Shown: positions 1 to 9,973, counted from the stretch's first letter. The stretch: 64,000 bases of DNA from Leptospira bandrabouensis (GCF_004770905.1 NZ_RQHT01000014.1:1364001-1428000); one strand, 5' to 3'. A program made the numbers and translations. Notes: a model not told the origin generated them from the letters alone.

Positions 1-409
1 CATGTAAAACAAGTTCAGAAACTTTAGGTGATGGTTCTTCCTCGCGGAGGTGGATTGGTAAGTGGTAGTCAGGATTGTATGGCGATTGGGTTTTGTGTAA
101 TTCTTCTCTTATCACTCGAAGATGAACCTTTCTTCTTTCCATTTTTGATTTTTGTAAATTGATTAAATGATTACTGGCAATTCTATAAATCCAAGTTGAT
201 AGTTTACTTTCTTTTCGAAAACCTCCTAAGTTCGTAATTACTTTGACTAAAATTTCTTGGGTAGCATCCTCCGCATCTTCCGGATTCCATAAAAATTTCA
301 ATGCCAGAGAAAAAACTTTGGGTTGGAAGATTTGAATCAATTCTTCCAAAGCACTTGTTTTACCAGACAGAGAATTTTCTATTAAAGAAAGATGCGGATC
401 GTCGATCAT
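1..409 (-). CDS. ECF-type RNA polymerase sigma factor (partial, C-terminus outside window)
   Basis: Reading the minus strand from an ATG at 409 gives 136 codons with no stop before the window edge. The product has sigma-70 region 2 features: a FLWNPEDAEDATQEI stretch (roughly residues 38-52) followed by STWIYRIASNHLINL, the usual ECF region 2.3/2.4 pattern. Region 4, which binds the -35 element, would lie beyond the edge. The ATG overlaps the TAA of the upstream DUF1304 gene by one base, so the two are probably translationally coupled. No anti-sigma factor is visible in the window. Family assignment is secure; the target regulon is unknown. Confidence 0.9.
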   Translation of the reverse strand, partial: MIDDPHLSLIENSLSGKTSALEELIQIFQPKVFSLALKFLWNPEDAEDATQEILVKVITNLGGFRKESKLSTWIYRIASNHLINLQKSKMERRKVHLRVIREELHKTQSPYNPDYHLPIHLREEEPSPKVSELVLH

Positions 410-783
410 TATTTTTTGTTGGCTACGTAGTGAACTACAAGAGCAAGGAAAGCTGGCAAACCTTGCGAAAACAAAATCGAAAACTTAGCTGTGGCTGATC
501 CATAAATACCTGCCACCACCACACAAATGAGAAAAAATAAAATGGTTTGGAATTTTTGTTTTTGGTCTTTGATAAAGAAGAGTGCCCAAAAAAGTCCTGC
601 CGCTAAAAATCCATTGTAGAGACCTTGGTTTTTTGCTAACTTTGCTGTGATTTCCGCAGTTTCAGGTGTTAGTTGGAACACTTTCATTCCAAACTCAGTT
701 TTCCAGAGAAACATTTCCAATACTAAAATGAACACATGTTCTACAGCAACAAAGCCAGTCAGGATGAGAGAAAAAAGTTTCAT
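409..783 (-). CDS. DUF1304 family membrane protein
   Basis: A 124-residue hydrophobic protein with about four membrane segments. It carries the family's N-terminal pattern (VEHVFILVLEMFLW), then a TPE motif and the central NQGLYNGFLAAGLFW stretch, and matches the usual length of about 120 residues. The ATG at 783 is preceded by an AGGAG ribosome binding site six bases upstream. It precedes and overlaps the ECF sigma factor by one base, so they form an operon. The biochemical role of DUF1304 proteins is not known to me. Confidence 0.88.
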   Translation of the reverse strand: MKLFSLILTGFVAVEHVFILVLEMFLWKTEFGMKVFQLTPETAEITAKLAKNQGLYNGFLAAGLFWALFFIKDQKQKFQTILFFLICVVVAGIYGSATAKFSILFSQGLPAFLALVVHYVANKK

Positions 784-950
784 AAAATTCTCCTAAAGAA
801 TTGTTTTCTTCTTGGGACAATTGATTTTCTCGATTGTGACAAAATAGGAAGAAAAAAACGAAAAAAAATTTATTTTTTCTGAATTAAATCACTGACTAGA
901 ATCTCAGTGTTGCTATCAGAATATATTATTTGTTTGGCCTGAAAGTCTAT

Positions 951-973
951 GAGGAACCTGTTTAAGGTTCCTC
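951..973 (-). terminator. Hairpin enclosing a stop codon
   Basis: A perfect 9-bp inverted repeat (GAGGAACCT / AGGTTCCTC, loop 960-964) encloses the TAA of the lipoprotein gene that ends at 962. No strong T-tract follows on the minus strand, so intrinsic termination is possible but not certain; it could also protect the 3' end of the mRNA. The rest of 784-961 shows only AT-rich sequence. Confidence 0.4.
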
Positions 974-2569
974 ACTAGCTGGACGAGTAGAGATTTCTAA
1001 AACTCCGACTTCGGTGCTTAAATCTATAACGTTTTGCAATCGAACAAGTCTGCCACCACATGCCTCTGCTACAGAAATTATATTATAAGTTGGTTCTTGT
1101 GCGGTAGGAGGATAATTATAAAAACTTGTTTCATAATGGATGGATTGGTAATGTCCATTAGAAGCGTCAATGTTTAGTGTAGTCCTTTGATAAGGATTGA
1201 TTCCAACTCCAGTTGTAGGAATATTTAATCCAGTATATTGCATTCCATTTTCGGGTGAGAAAGTAAAAGCTTTAATTTTATTACTTTCTGATAAATAACT
1301 AATGATAGCTGGAATTTCGAGTGAATCAATGGTCGTAGATCCTAGAAATTGATTCCAAATTAAATTTCCATTCCAATCAAACTTTGAAAAAATATTATTA
1401 CGGAAACTAGTGGTAGTTGGATAAAGCTGAAAAGGATGAAATGATGTTCCAAAATCTCCTGCATTGATGCCTGATGTATAAATACCATCAGTTGCTGGTG
1501 CTATTCCATAAATGACACCTATGGTATGACTGGTATTAAATGAACCAAGATAGGTTTTGTTTAGAATCGAAAAATTGGAAAGTGAAATTTTTGTTACCAA
1601 TGGTCTCTGGTAATTGTAGGAAGGCAAAGGATGTCCTGTATTACCGACAAAATTATCATCTGCCGCCCCAAACAGTAATATGGAACGGTCAGAACTATAG
1701 GTTGCATTGTAGACTAAGACCCTCCCATAAGAAGGTAGGTATCTTTGTCTTATTGGTTGTCCTTGTGGGGAAATGGTTGCCCAACCAATTTCTTCCATTC
1801 CAGCATTGGTTGCCTGTGATGCAACCTCTACGGTAGGAAATTCACCAAATCCATTTGTATCTGGAGTCATAGAAATTGCGCGACCATTAAAAAATAAATG
1901 TATATTGTCTACATCATCAGTGACGAGAGCAAACCTATTTTCCACTATTGAGTTATCGATTTTATCTAAATAAGTACTCCAAATTCGACCACCTTTATTG
2001 TCAAAACGAACCAAGATTAATGAATTTGTGTTGGATTTCGGCGAGAGGGGAGTGCCTTGCTCTGCACTTTTGATATATGTTGCGACTACTACATCACCAT
2101 TTGATAATTCAGAAATCGGTGCGATTTCTTTATTGTCAGAAGCATTGACTGTTTCACCAATATAATCCAACCATTCAATTTGAAATGATTTTCCATTTAC
2201 TAAAAAAACAATCGCATTCATGTTCGTTCCAGGTGTTCCTGAGAAGGAAAAATTTTTTCCAGAATTGTTTCCATTCCAAGTAATCGTTTCATAAACTCCC
2301 GCTGTAACTACAAAATTCCCATTTTTAAGTTTAAGTAATTTATAAGGATAAATCTTGTAATTACCGGATCCTAAACGAATCGAAGCACGAATATTCGAAT
2401 CGCAGAGGCCTCTTAAATACTCTTCCCAAAGCCAAGTTTCCCAATAACTTTTTGAAAAAGGATCTCTAGGGTTATTGAAGCTCAACTTACAGTTGTTAAG
2501 TTCTATGATTAAAATAGAAAAAATAAGAAGTGTAGAAAATTTTTTTTTAAAATATATATGTTCTTTCAT
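962..2569 (-). CDS. Lipoprotein with beta-propeller-like repeats, paralog 1 of 3
   Basis: A 535-residue exported protein with a hydrophobic N-terminus ending in a permissive spirochetal lipobox (IELNNC), so probably lipid-anchored at the cell surface or periplasm. After the Cys comes a CKLSFNNPRDPFSK motif shared with the next two genes. The body repeats segments of the type G-x-(I/L)-x-W-x-x-(Y/F)-(L/I)-G about every 70-90 residues, resembling SBBP beta-propeller repeats, and ends in ISTRPASEEP. I chose ATG 2569; a TTG two codons upstream is possible. The three tandem paralogs point to local duplication and divergence. No function can be assigned; a surface or adhesive role is only a guess. 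Confidence 0.8.
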   Translation of the reverse strand: MKEHIYFKKKFSTLLIFSILIIELNNCKLSFNNPRDPFSKSYWETWLWEEYLRGLCDSNIRASIRLGSGNYKIYPYKLLKLKNGNFVVTAGVYETITWNGNNSGKNFSFSGTPGTNMNAIVFLVNGKSFQIEWLDYIGETVNASDNKEIAPISELSNGDVVVATYIKSAEQGTPLSPKSNTNSLILVRFDNKGGRIWSTYLDKIDNSIVENRFALVTDDVDNIHLFFNGRAISMTPDTNGFGEFPTVEVASQATNAGMEEIGWATISPQGQPIRQRYLPSYGRVLVYNATYSSDRSILLFGAADDNFVGNTGHPLPSYNYQRPLVTKISLSNFSILNKTYLGSFNTSHTIGVIYGIAPATDGIYTSGINAGDFGTSFHPFQLYPTTTSFRNNIFSKFDWNGNLIWNQFLGSTTIDSLEIPAIISYLSESNKIKAFTFSPENGMQYTGLNIPTTGVGINPYQRTTLNIDASNGHYQSIHYETSFYNYPPTAQEPTYNIISVAEACGGRLVRLQNVIDLSTEVGVLEISTRPASEEP

Positions 2570-2743
2570 CGCCAAACTAAATTACCTTTCGATTCGAAAG
2601 GTTTTTCTTTTTTGTCCATACTAAGGGAAGTGACGAATTTCTCAAGCCCTTTGTCGATTTCCCTAAGAGAAGATGTCTTAATACAGTACGAATCAAAAAT
2701 TAGTTTAGAGATCGATCGAACTAAATTTTATGTATATATTCTT

Positions 2744-4369
2744 TTATGGTTCTGCACTCGCAGGTTTTGTTGAGATTTCAAAATTTCTAGCAGTACTAAA
2801 GTTTGCAATGGCACCGAATTTGGAATGGATTGTGACCATTCTTCCCGAACATGCGTCCACTTGATTGGTGAGAAACTTTCCATTATTACCACTACTGTCC
2901 GAGGTGGCATCATAGTATTGTAGTTGATTGAATCCACCATTAGAAGGATTGATTTTCAATCTTGCTTGAGCCAGTGGGTATTGAAAATTGCCTAAAGCGA
3001 TATCAGAAGATATACCTGTAAATACATTGCCATTGTCTATCGCCAATAGATTTCCAACAATTTCCCGCCTTCCACTATTGAATGCTAAATTACCTGGTAA
3101 TACTTCTGGAACATTGTAGGCACTGGCTCCCAAAAATTGGCCCCAGATTAAACCAGTATTTCTTTTGTCTGGTTTCAATATTTGGTAATTTCTGCGACCA
3201 GTTGTTCCTTGGAAAGGATATAACGTGTTAGGTGTAGGATAAGATTCATCAGTTTTCCCAATTAAAAAAACTTCATCATTAGCAAATAATGTTTTTTGTA
3301 AATTGAAAGTTCCAACTGTATTTGTTGGTCCAAAATAACTCAATGCATCCCAAGTTAACCCGGAATTTATAACTCCATAAAAAACTCTGTTTTCATTTAC
3401 TCTTGGGTGACCTGAAGTAGAAACAAAATTGTTTGATGTTCCACCAGCAATTAAAATTTTGTTTCCATCGGATTTGAATAAAACTGCTTCCGTTAAAGTT
3501 CCGGTATTAGGCAAAAAACTTTGACTGAGTCCATTTCCATTTCCATCAACAACTGCAATTCCTAGTTCCTTTTGGCTTGCCGTTGTTGCATTTGAGCCAT
3601 AGATTGGATAGGGAAGGCCTGGGTATCCAAGTCCTATATTGTCTTGGGTTGGAGATGAAGCCTCAGAAGTACCTTGGAATAATAGTGCAATTCGATCAAA
3701 GTTAAGGATGGACATCGCATAACTCTTTGTTCCAAGTCTTGTGTTGTCTTTATTCAAATAACCTTGCCAAACAATTTCTCCAGAATGTTGTTTCAGCCGA
3801 GCAAGGTAGAATGCATTCGTTGTAGTTTTTGCATTGGTTACATTTGTTCTTCCTGCACCATTTACCAAAGCATAAACTGCCAAATCTCCGTTGGAAAATT
3901 CATCAATCGAGATGGTTTCTGGTATTGGCCAATCATCAACTCCATAACTCATTTCACCAATATAATCCAGCCATAATATCCTTGAAAAACTTTTGTCTAT
4001 GACGAAAACAACTCCATTTAATGCCGAATTTTGATGGTTTGCGTTAACTCCTCCTGAACTCCCATTCCAAAAAAGTGGTTCTCCCGATATTGCAGTAACT
4101 ACAGTATTTCCACTATTTAATACTTTGAGAGATAAGGGTATGATTAAAGTATTCCCACTTCCAAAGTGAAAATACCCGCTTGTATTTGGATTACATAAAG
4201 AATTTAGAAAGAAATTCCAGAGTGCAGTTTCGAAAAAACTCTTTGATCTTGGATCACTCGGATTGTTTAGTTCCAGTTTACAGTTATTAAGTGAAAATAG
4301 AGAAAGTAAAAGTGTTAATATTAAGATTTTGATAGTCGGAGCTTTCTGGTAAAAGTTGATTGTCGACAT
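2744..4369 (-). CDS. Lipoprotein with beta-propeller-like repeats, paralog 2 of 3
   Basis: A 541-residue paralog of the preceding gene. A hydrophobic leader ends in LFSLNNC, followed by CKLELNNPSDPRSK. Propeller-like segments such as RILWLDYIGE, EIVWQGYLN and GLIWGQFLGA recur through the chain, and the C-terminus (ISTKPASAEP) nearly matches paralog 1. The start at 4369 has an AAGGGA ribosome binding site. The 168 bases between this gene and paralog 1 could hold a separate promoter, but none is clear. Function unknown. Confidence 0.82.
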   Translation of the reverse strand: MSTINFYQKAPTIKILILTLLLSLFSLNNCKLELNNPSDPRSKSFFETALWNFFLNSLCNPNTSGYFHFGSGNTLIIPLSLKVLNSGNTVVTAISGEPLFWNGSSGGVNANHQNSALNGVVFVIDKSFSRILWLDYIGEMSYGVDDWPIPETISIDEFSNGDLAVYALVNGAGRTNVTNAKTTTNAFYLARLKQHSGEIVWQGYLNKDNTRLGTKSYAMSILNFDRIALLFQGTSEASSPTQDNIGLGYPGLPYPIYGSNATTASQKELGIAVVDGNGNGLSQSFLPNTGTLTEAVLFKSDGNKILIAGGTSNNFVSTSGHPRVNENRVFYGVINSGLTWDALSYFGPTNTVGTFNLQKTLFANDEVFLIGKTDESYPTPNTLYPFQGTTGRRNYQILKPDKRNTGLIWGQFLGASAYNVPEVLPGNLAFNSGRREIVGNLLAIDNGNVFTGISSDIALGNFQYPLAQARLKINPSNGGFNQLQYYDATSDSSGNNGKFLTNQVDACSGRMVTIHSKFGAIANFSTARNFEISTKPASAEP

Positions 4370-4576
4370 AGTTCCCTTTCGGTTCCATTCAAAAAATCTG
4401 TAAAAGGGGAAGAATGGAATTAGATAATAAAATTCGGTTTCCTAAAGGAATCGAAATAGGAAATTTCACAAGTCTTTTGTGGGATTATACGAATAAAAAA
4501 TTAGTCCAAAAATTCGTACGAGTCCTAATGTTTAATTTTTTAATTTTAAGAGAATTAAGACAACAACGCCAGCGAT

Positions 4577-4674
4577 TGTAGCGGAAATCCTTTCGCGATG
4601 CGAAAGATTGGAGCGTAAAGCGCGGTCGCTTACATCATTATTTTATAGATACACGTAACAATTGCGAGGCGCCC
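4577..4674 (-). repeat. Intergenic repeat with GGGCGCCTCG end, copy 1
   Basis: The 309-base gap 4370-4678 has no gene. Its GC-rich part next to the 3' end of paralog 3 starts on the minus strand with GGGCGCCTCG (4665-4674) and continues AATTG-N-TTA-N-GTG, matching the start of a second element at 10831. It also holds a perfect hairpin, CTTTCGC-GAT-GCGAAAG (4590-4606). This base composition differs from the AT-rich flanks. It looks like a degenerate dispersed repeat rather than a gene. The rest of the gap (4370-4576) is AT-rich with no feature I can support. Confidence 0.5.
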
Positions 4675-4678
4675 AAAG

Positions 4679-6211
4679 TTACAAAATTGAAGGCACACTT
4701 ACATTTTCGATGGAGAGTTGTGTGGCTTCAATTGGTGGAGTTGTGGTAAATCTTGTGTAATTCAAACGAGTTAGCTTCCCAGAACATACTTCTCTTATTT
4801 TGTCGGTTTGTTCCATGGCAGGCAAACTTAAGTTGGAAGAATAGTGAAACCTGTTGAATGTTCCTTGTTGTGAGTTCACAAAAACATCGGCCAATGTATA
4901 AGGGCCAGATCCACTACCAGTAATAGAATCGGGAAGGGAACTAAATTGGCCATTGATGGCAGTGGTTTGCATGCGAATTAAAAGTTGCGAATTGGAAAGA
5001 AGTATTGGTTCTGATTCTGTTGTATCCATTACATTTTCTGCGGCGTTTCCTAAAAAAGAATTCCACAATACACTGCCACTTGTATTCAACTTGGTTAAAA
5101 TAAAATGTTTGTTAGTTCCATCTGCGCCAATGATGGGTTCAACGGGATTTCCATAAGTATATCGACCTGAGCCAATCATATAAATCATATCATCTTTCAG
5201 GAAAAAACGAGAGGCACCGTAATCCAACTCCATAGTAGTTCCAAAATATTGATACCAGATGGTTGTTCCATCCGTTTCGTTTAGTTTCATAACGAAGGGC
5301 ATTTGGTAAGTTGCATTGGGATGGGTAGTTCCATTGGCACCTTGGGAAGAGGTCCCGGTGACAAAAAGTCCATTGGCATTGGCTTCCGCTCCAAAGATAA
5401 AATCACCCCCGGCACTTGTGAAAAATCTTTGAAAGTTCATGGCTCCATTTTCATTTACAATTAGGTGAATTGTGTCAGAATCCGATGAACCACCTAACGA
5501 TGAATTGCTGATTGCAGGCCCATCTACAAAGGAAGTATGAGCAGGACTACCACCCAGATTTTCGATAAATACATGCAAACGGTTGGAAGTATCCATTGCA
5601 GAGACCACAAAATCTCCTATACTTGCCGAATCTAAATAAGTAAACCAAACGCGTGTTCCATCTTCTCGAATTCTTCCGACAAATAGTGCGGAAGTTGTCC
5701 CAACTCCCGATTTTGCGTTGATCGTTCCCGGTTGTTCGGCTCCTTTCACAATGAATGCAGCAGAAATATCTCCATTGGAATACTTTCTTAATTTGGGTCT
5801 ATAGCTGACTTCTATTCCAGCCTCTCCCAGATAATCTACCCATAAGATTTCCCCATTGGTGCGTGAAACTCGCATCAAAAATGTGTTGAGGTTGATTCCG
5901 GGGCTTCCCGCAAAGTTATTGGTGACACCTGTAGGTGAGCCAGGAACTATATATTCTCTAGTAATCCCAGAAACTAAATAATCCCCGTTGGATAATATGA
6001 TTAAATCAGATCCAGTTGTTTTGTAAACGCCGGTACCATAAGTTTTTTTCCAAGTTTGAAAATTGAGGCAAGGATCAGAAAGTAGAAAGGCCTTTAATAA
6101 ATTAGTCAGAAAAAAATCTTTGGATCTTGGGTCACTGGGATTGTTTAGATTGAGTTTGCAGGATAAAGTAAATATCGTAAATAAAACTGTGACTAAATAA
6201 AAAAAATTCAT
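4679..6211 (-). CDS. Lipoprotein with beta-propeller-like repeats, paralog 3 of 3
   Basis: A 510-residue lipoprotein whose leader ends in FTIFTLSC, followed by CKLNLNNPSDPRSK as in the two paralogs downstream. Repeated blocks (EILWVDYLGE, TRVWFTYLDS, TTIWYQYFGT, SVLWNSFLGN) fit a beta-propeller of the SBBP kind. I chose ATG 6211 because it places the signal peptide directly at the N-terminus; a TTG at 6229 would add six residues. Its C-terminus differs from the other two. Function unknown; export and lipidation are inferred from the leader. Confidence 0.8.
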   Translation of the reverse strand: MNFFYLVTVLFTIFTLSCKLNLNNPSDPRSKDFFLTNLLKAFLLSDPCLNFQTWKKTYGTGVYKTTGSDLIILSNGDYLVSGITREYIVPGSPTGVTNNFAGSPGINLNTFLMRVSRTNGEILWVDYLGEAGIEVSYRPKLRKYSNGDISAAFIVKGAEQPGTINAKSGVGTTSALFVGRIREDGTRVWFTYLDSASIGDFVVSAMDTSNRLHVFIENLGGSPAHTSFVDGPAISNSSLGGSSDSDTIHLIVNENGAMNFQRFFTSAGGDFIFGAEANANGLFVTGTSSQGANGTTHPNATYQMPFVMKLNETDGTTIWYQYFGTTMELDYGASRFFLKDDMIYMIGSGRYTYGNPVEPIIGADGTNKHFILTKLNTSGSVLWNSFLGNAAENVMDTTESEPILLSNSQLLIRMQTTAINGQFSSLPDSITGSGSGPYTLADVFVNSQQGTFNRFHYSSNLSLPAMEQTDKIREVCSGKLTRLNYTRFTTTPPIEATQLSIENVSVPSIL

Positions 6212-6228
6212 ATACTTACTTTTTAACA

Positions 6229-6252
6229 ATTGGGAATAAAAAATTTCCCAAT
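6229..6252 (-). terminator. Weak hairpin between glgA and lipoprotein paralog 3
   Basis: An 8-bp inverted repeat (ATTGGGAA / TTCCCAAT, A/T-rich loop) lies 16 bases after the glgA stop. On the minus strand the loop is T-rich but the flank has only a short A-rich run, so it is at best a weak intrinsic terminator. Confidence 0.3.
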
Positions 6253-6267
6253 GGAATCAGAAATAGC

Positions 6268-7698
6268 TTATATATTTAGATCAATTGCTTTTTGATAAAC
6301 TCCATCATATTCTAATTTTCTTTTTTTCCAACTCCAATCCAAATTCATAATGTTTTTCACTACGGTTTCTCGATCTGTAGATTCGAACAAATCTTTGGCC
6401 CGTTCTAAAGCATATCCCAACGAACTCGCGTCATTCGGTTCAAATACAATTCCGGTTTTGAAATCTAATAAAATAGATTCTTCCACAGTATCCCGTAAAC
6501 CTCCCACACGAGAAACAATGGGAATCGTTCCATAGGCGTGACTATACATTTGGTTGAGTCCACAAGGTTCAAACAAAGAAGGCATAAGAAAAAAATCACT
6601 GGCTGCTTCAATTTTGTGAGCCAAACTTTCGTTATAACCTCTATAAAAATAAAATACTCCAGGAAAGTGATCGGAGAGATAAAAAAATGTTTTTTCCATT
6701 TCCAAATCACCGGAGCCAAGGACCACATAACGGTGTGGTAGGTGCCTTCTATTTAAAAAGGCTTGTAAAAATGTAGGAAAACCTTTTTGGAAAGTAAGCC
6801 TTCCTATTAGTCCAATCAAAGGTACATCTATTGGTAAAAAAGGCCTTCCAATTTCTTTGTACAACTCTTCTTTGTTTTTTAATTTTCCTTCTTTCCAGTT
6901 TTCTCTGGAATAAGATTTAAAAATTCTTTTGTCTTTTTCTGGATTCCATTCTTCTGTATCGATTCCATTTAAAATTCCAGAATAGTCAGAAGATCTTTGG
7001 TTTAAACAATAACTAAGCCCAAATCCATTTGGTTCAGACAATGTTTCTACTCGGTAACCGGGACTGACCGTAGTGATTTGTGCTGCCGATAGAATCCCTG
7101 CTTTCATATAATTACACTTTCCATCATGGTCAAAGGGACTTGTGATTAGGCGAAAAGGTTCTTCTTTTAAAAACCCGGTCATCCAATAGGGGTGGTCTCC
7201 TTGGTAAGCCAAATTGTGGACAGTGAAGACTGAGGGGATAGGGAAAGCAGAATCTTTTTGTAAAGCAAGTGACAAAGCAGTATGCCAGTCATGGGCATGG
7301 AAAATATCTACTTTTAGAATTTGGCTTAGCGCATAACAGGAGTATGAAAACATGGCAAACCGAAAATGTTCTTCTGCATGTCCATAAATTGAATTTAAGG
7401 ATTGGAATAAGTCTGATTGAAAAAAGTACAATTTGACTCCTGATTCTTCCGCTTCCAAAAACCTAGAGTTTCTGAGTATGGAAACGACGAGTGAATCCGT
7501 TTTGGAATCGGCCGGGAGGAGAGCAGGAAATTCTTTCCCTGTCCATTTGGGTTCTTTACCCATCAAAGTGATGAGAGGCAATGCGACATAAACTTCTTCC
7601 GTCTCTGCCTGTTCTTTGGTAAGGGAGGAAAGCATGTCGGCAAGCCCACCCATCTTAATGTAAGGAAAATATTCTGCGGATGCGTGGAGAATCTTCAT
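6268..7698 (-). CDS. glgA: Glycogen synthase (ADP-glucose type, GT5)
   Basis: A 476-residue cytoplasmic GT5 glycosyltransferase that extends alpha-1,4-glucan chains from ADP-glucose. The N-terminal substrate motif K-x-G-G-L-A-D is present (K15, GGLAD 17-21). The C-terminal Rossmann domain carries PLIGLIGRLTFQKGF and SLFEPCGLNQMYSHAYG, which includes the conserved Glu and ends in the expected GT-B region. Length matches bacterial GlgA. It is transcribed away from pckA across a 70-base gap, so storage-glucan synthesis and gluconeogenic entry sit side by side. The ribosome binding site is weak. Assignment is firm. Confidence 0.95.
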   Translation of the reverse strand: MKILHASAEYFPYIKMGGLADMLSSLTKEQAETEEVYVALPLITLMGKEPKWTGKEFPALLPADSKTDSLVVSILRNSRFLEAEESGVKLYFFQSDLFQSLNSIYGHAEEHFRFAMFSYSCYALSQILKVDIFHAHDWHTALSLALQKDSAFPIPSVFTVHNLAYQGDHPYWMTGFLKEEPFRLITSPFDHDGKCNYMKAGILSAAQITTVSPGYRVETLSEPNGFGLSYCLNQRSSDYSGILNGIDTEEWNPEKDKRIFKSYSRENWKEGKLKNKEELYKEIGRPFLPIDVPLIGLIGRLTFQKGFPTFLQAFLNRRHLPHRYVVLGSGDLEMEKTFFYLSDHFPGVFYFYRGYNESLAHKIEAASDFFLMPSLFEPCGLNQMYSHAYGTIPIVSRVGGLRDTVEESILLDFKTGIVFEPNDASSLGYALERAKDLFESTDRETVVKNIMNLDWSWKKRKLEYDGVYQKAIDLNI

Positions 7699-7768
7699 TT
7701 TCTGTTATTGACACCGACTCGCAAAGTAAGAAGCTAGAAAAACACAAAGTGAAATCGAGGAGAGATCC

Positions 7769-9361
7769 ATGTCAGTATCTACTAATCTGCGCGGCCTTGC
7801 TGAATTAGGCCTTAAACCGTCTGAAGTCTTCCATAACTTATCTTACGAAGAAATTTACCAGCACGAATTGAACAACAAAGAAGGCGTAACTTCTGATAAT
7901 GGGACGATGATGGTAGATACCGGGATTTTTACGGGTCGCTCCCCTAAAGACAAATACTTTGTCGATGAACCTTCTTCCACAAACAACATTTGGTGGGGAC
8001 CGGTCAACACAAAGGTTTCCGAAGCTATTTTCAATGAATTATACGCTGAAGTCACCAAATTCCTAGATAATAAAAAACTCTATGTTTTTGACGGTCATGC
8101 AGGAACAAACAACGATACACGTATCTCCCTCCGTGTGGTGACTGAAAGAGCTTGGCAACACCATTTTTGCACAAACATGTTCCTTCGCCCAACCAAAGAA
8201 GAACTCGAAAAACTAAATCCAGAATTTACCATCATCAATGCATCCGGTTACAAAAACGCAAAATACAAAGAACACGGCCTCAATTCTGAAGTGTTTGTGA
8301 TTTTCCACTTAGCGAAAAAAATCTGTATCATCGGTGGAACTGAATACGGTGGAGAAATGAAAAAAGGGATTTTCTCTGTCATGAACTACTACCTTCCACT
8401 CAAAAACGTTCTCACAATGCACTGCTCTGCAAACGTGGGTAAAGACGGAGATAGCGCTCTTTTCTTTGGTCTCTCTGGAACAGGAAAAACAACTCTTTCC
8501 ACAGATCCACACCGTAAACTCATCGGTGATGATGAACATGGTTGGGACGATAACGGAATCTTCAATATTGAAGGTGGATGTTATGCAAAAACCATCAACC
8601 TAGATCCAAAAACAGAACCAGAAATCTATGCAGCCATCCGTCGTGATGCTCTTCTAGAAAACGTTGTGTTTGATGCGGCTACTAAAAAGGTAGATTACTC
8701 TTCTGCTGCGAAAACAGAAAACACTCGAGTTTCTTATCCAATTTTCCACATCGACAACATCCAACCAGGATCCAAAGCAGGTCACCCAAACACTGTAATC
8801 TTCCTCACTTACGATGCTTATGGTGTTCTTCCTGCGGTTTCTAAACTTTCTATCGAACAAGCAATGTATCACTTCCTTTCTGGTTACACAGCTAAGGTTG
8901 CGGGAACTGAGCGCGGTGTGAAAGAACCACAAGCAACATTCTCTGCTTGTTTCGGTCAGGCGTTTATGACTCTCCACCCAACATACTATGCAAAGTTACT
9001 CGGTGAAAAAATGAAAAAACACCAAGTAAATGCATACCTAATCAACACAGGTCTTGTTGGTGGAAAGTATGGTGTAGGAAAACGTATGAACCTTCCTGCA
9101 ACTCGCCAAATCATCAATGAAATCCTTAACGGAAACATTGAAAAATCCGAGTTCGAAAAACACCCTGTATTTCAAGTGTCTTTCCCGAAAACAATCAACG
9201 GTGTGGATGCACATATCCTCAACCCACGTAACGCTTGGGAAAACAAAGAAGAATACGACAAAACAGCAACTGACCTTGCAAAACAATTCATTGAGAACTA
9301 CAAAAAATACCTAACTGGTTCCAAAGAATTTGACTACAGCCAATACGGTCCAGTAGCGTAA
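7769..9361 (+). CDS. pckA: Phosphoenolpyruvate carboxykinase (ATP)
   Basis: A 530-residue enzyme converting oxaloacetate and ATP to PEP, CO2 and ADP, the entry step of gluconeogenesis. It shows the ATP-type P-loop GLSGTGKTT (about residues 234-242) followed by the kinase-2-like IGDDEHGW, the substrate-binding TGRSPKDK near residue 50, and the C-terminal [14 protein letters not shown]. Length is standard. A strong GAGGAGA ribosome binding site (7757-7763) precedes the ATG. A possible -35 TTGACA lies at 7708-7713 but no convincing -10 follows it. The gene is followed by a strong terminator. Confidence 0.97.
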   Translation: MSVSTNLRGLAELGLKPSEVFHNLSYEEIYQHELNNKEGVTSDNGTMMVDTGIFTGRSPKDKYFVDEPSSTNNIWWGPVNTKVSEAIFNELYAEVTKFLDNKKLYVFDGHAGTNNDTRISLRVVTERAWQHHFCTNMFLRPTKEELEKLNPEFTIINASGYKNAKYKEHGLNSEVFVIFHLAKKICIIGGTEYGGEMKKGIFSVMNYYLPLKNVLTMHCSANVGKDGDSALFFGLSGTGKTTLSTDPHRKLIGDDEHGWDDNGIFNIEGGCYAKTINLDPKTEPEIYAAIRRDALLENVVFDAATKKVDYSSAAKTENTRVSYPIFHIDNIQPGSKAGHPNTVIFLTYDAYGVLPAVSKLSIEQAMYHFLSGYTAKVAGTERGVKEPQATFSACFGQAFMTLHPTYYAKLLGEKMKKHQVNAYLINTGLVGGKYGVGKRMNLPATRQIINEILNGNIEKSEFEKHPVFQVSFPKTINGVDAHILNPRNAWENKEEYDKTATDLAKQFIENYKKYLTGSKEFDYSQYGPVA

Positions 9362-9427
9362 GGGTTAAGTCAGAAAAATACAATGTATACCGACTTACGT
9401 AGGTAAGTTGGTTCATTGGTTTGGATC

Positions 9428-9462
9428 AAAGCCGCTCCTCCGAAAGGAAAGCGGCTTTTTTA
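9428..9462 (+). terminator. Rho-independent terminator after pckA
   Basis: Stem AAGCCGCT (9429-9436) pairs with AGCGGCTT (9450-9457) and runs into a T-tract. A second small inverted repeat, ACTTAC-GTAG-GTAAGT (9393-9408), lies just upstream. Confidence 0.9.
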
Positions 9463-9466
9463 TTCC

Positions 9467-9883
9467 TTAGAAGTTTTGGATGAGTAGAAAAGAGGCGATA
9501 TTGATTCCCACTAGGTGATAGGCGCTGGAAATGATACCATATAGAATGGGTTTCGGAATGTTTGGATTGATAGCGATATTAAACGTATTGGCAGCTAAAT
9601 ATCCAATTCCAATGAAAGATCCCCATTGGAGCGCATCGGCCATTTGGTTGATTTGCAATGCGGAGAACAAAACTGCTGTGGTGACTAGATTGAATAGAGT
9701 ACAAATTCCGGGGCCAATGATAAATATTGGCGTGAGAGGTTCTGTTGTTTCGTTTTCTTTTCCGAGAGAAATTCTATATGGTTTTGCAAACAGAACAGTA
9801 AACCAAACGTAACCTAGAAAAAAATAGACAAGGAATGCCAATCCGATAGCAATCCAATTCAAATTGAATAAAATTTGTAACAT
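9467..9883 (-). CDS. DUF1761 family membrane protein
   Basis: A 138-residue protein with about four transmembrane helices. The first contains the AFLVYFFLGYVWFTVLF stretch typical of DUF1761, and later helices contain GSFIGIGYLAANTFN. I chose ATG 9883 because AAGGAAG lies about seven bases upstream; the TTG two codons earlier would sit on that site. It faces pckA across the shared terminator region and lies 90 bases downstream of an AraC-family gene on the same strand, so the two may be co-regulated. Function unknown. Confidence 0.82.
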   Translation of the reverse strand: MLQILFNLNWIAIGLAFLVYFFLGYVWFTVLFAKPYRISLGKENETTEPLTPIFIIGPGICTLFNLVTTAVLFSALQINQMADALQWGSFIGIGYLAANTFNIAINPNIPKPILYGIISSAYHLVGINIASFLLIQNF

Positions 9884-9973
9884 AAACAATCTTCCTTTGG
9901 TAGATAAGTATTGAATGTTTATAACGAATTTTTGTAAGGAGGGATTGTAAAAAATCAGGGTGGGTGATTTTTT

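Noticed and set aside
4586..4640. GC-rich hairpin region considered as a small RNA or tRNA gene
   Set aside because: No tRNA cloverleaf or promoter pattern can be made; similarity to the element at 10831 fits a repeat better.
7708..7736. TTGACA considered as the pckA promoter
   Set aside because: No acceptable -10 hexamer lies 16-18 bases downstream, so it is not listed as a feature.
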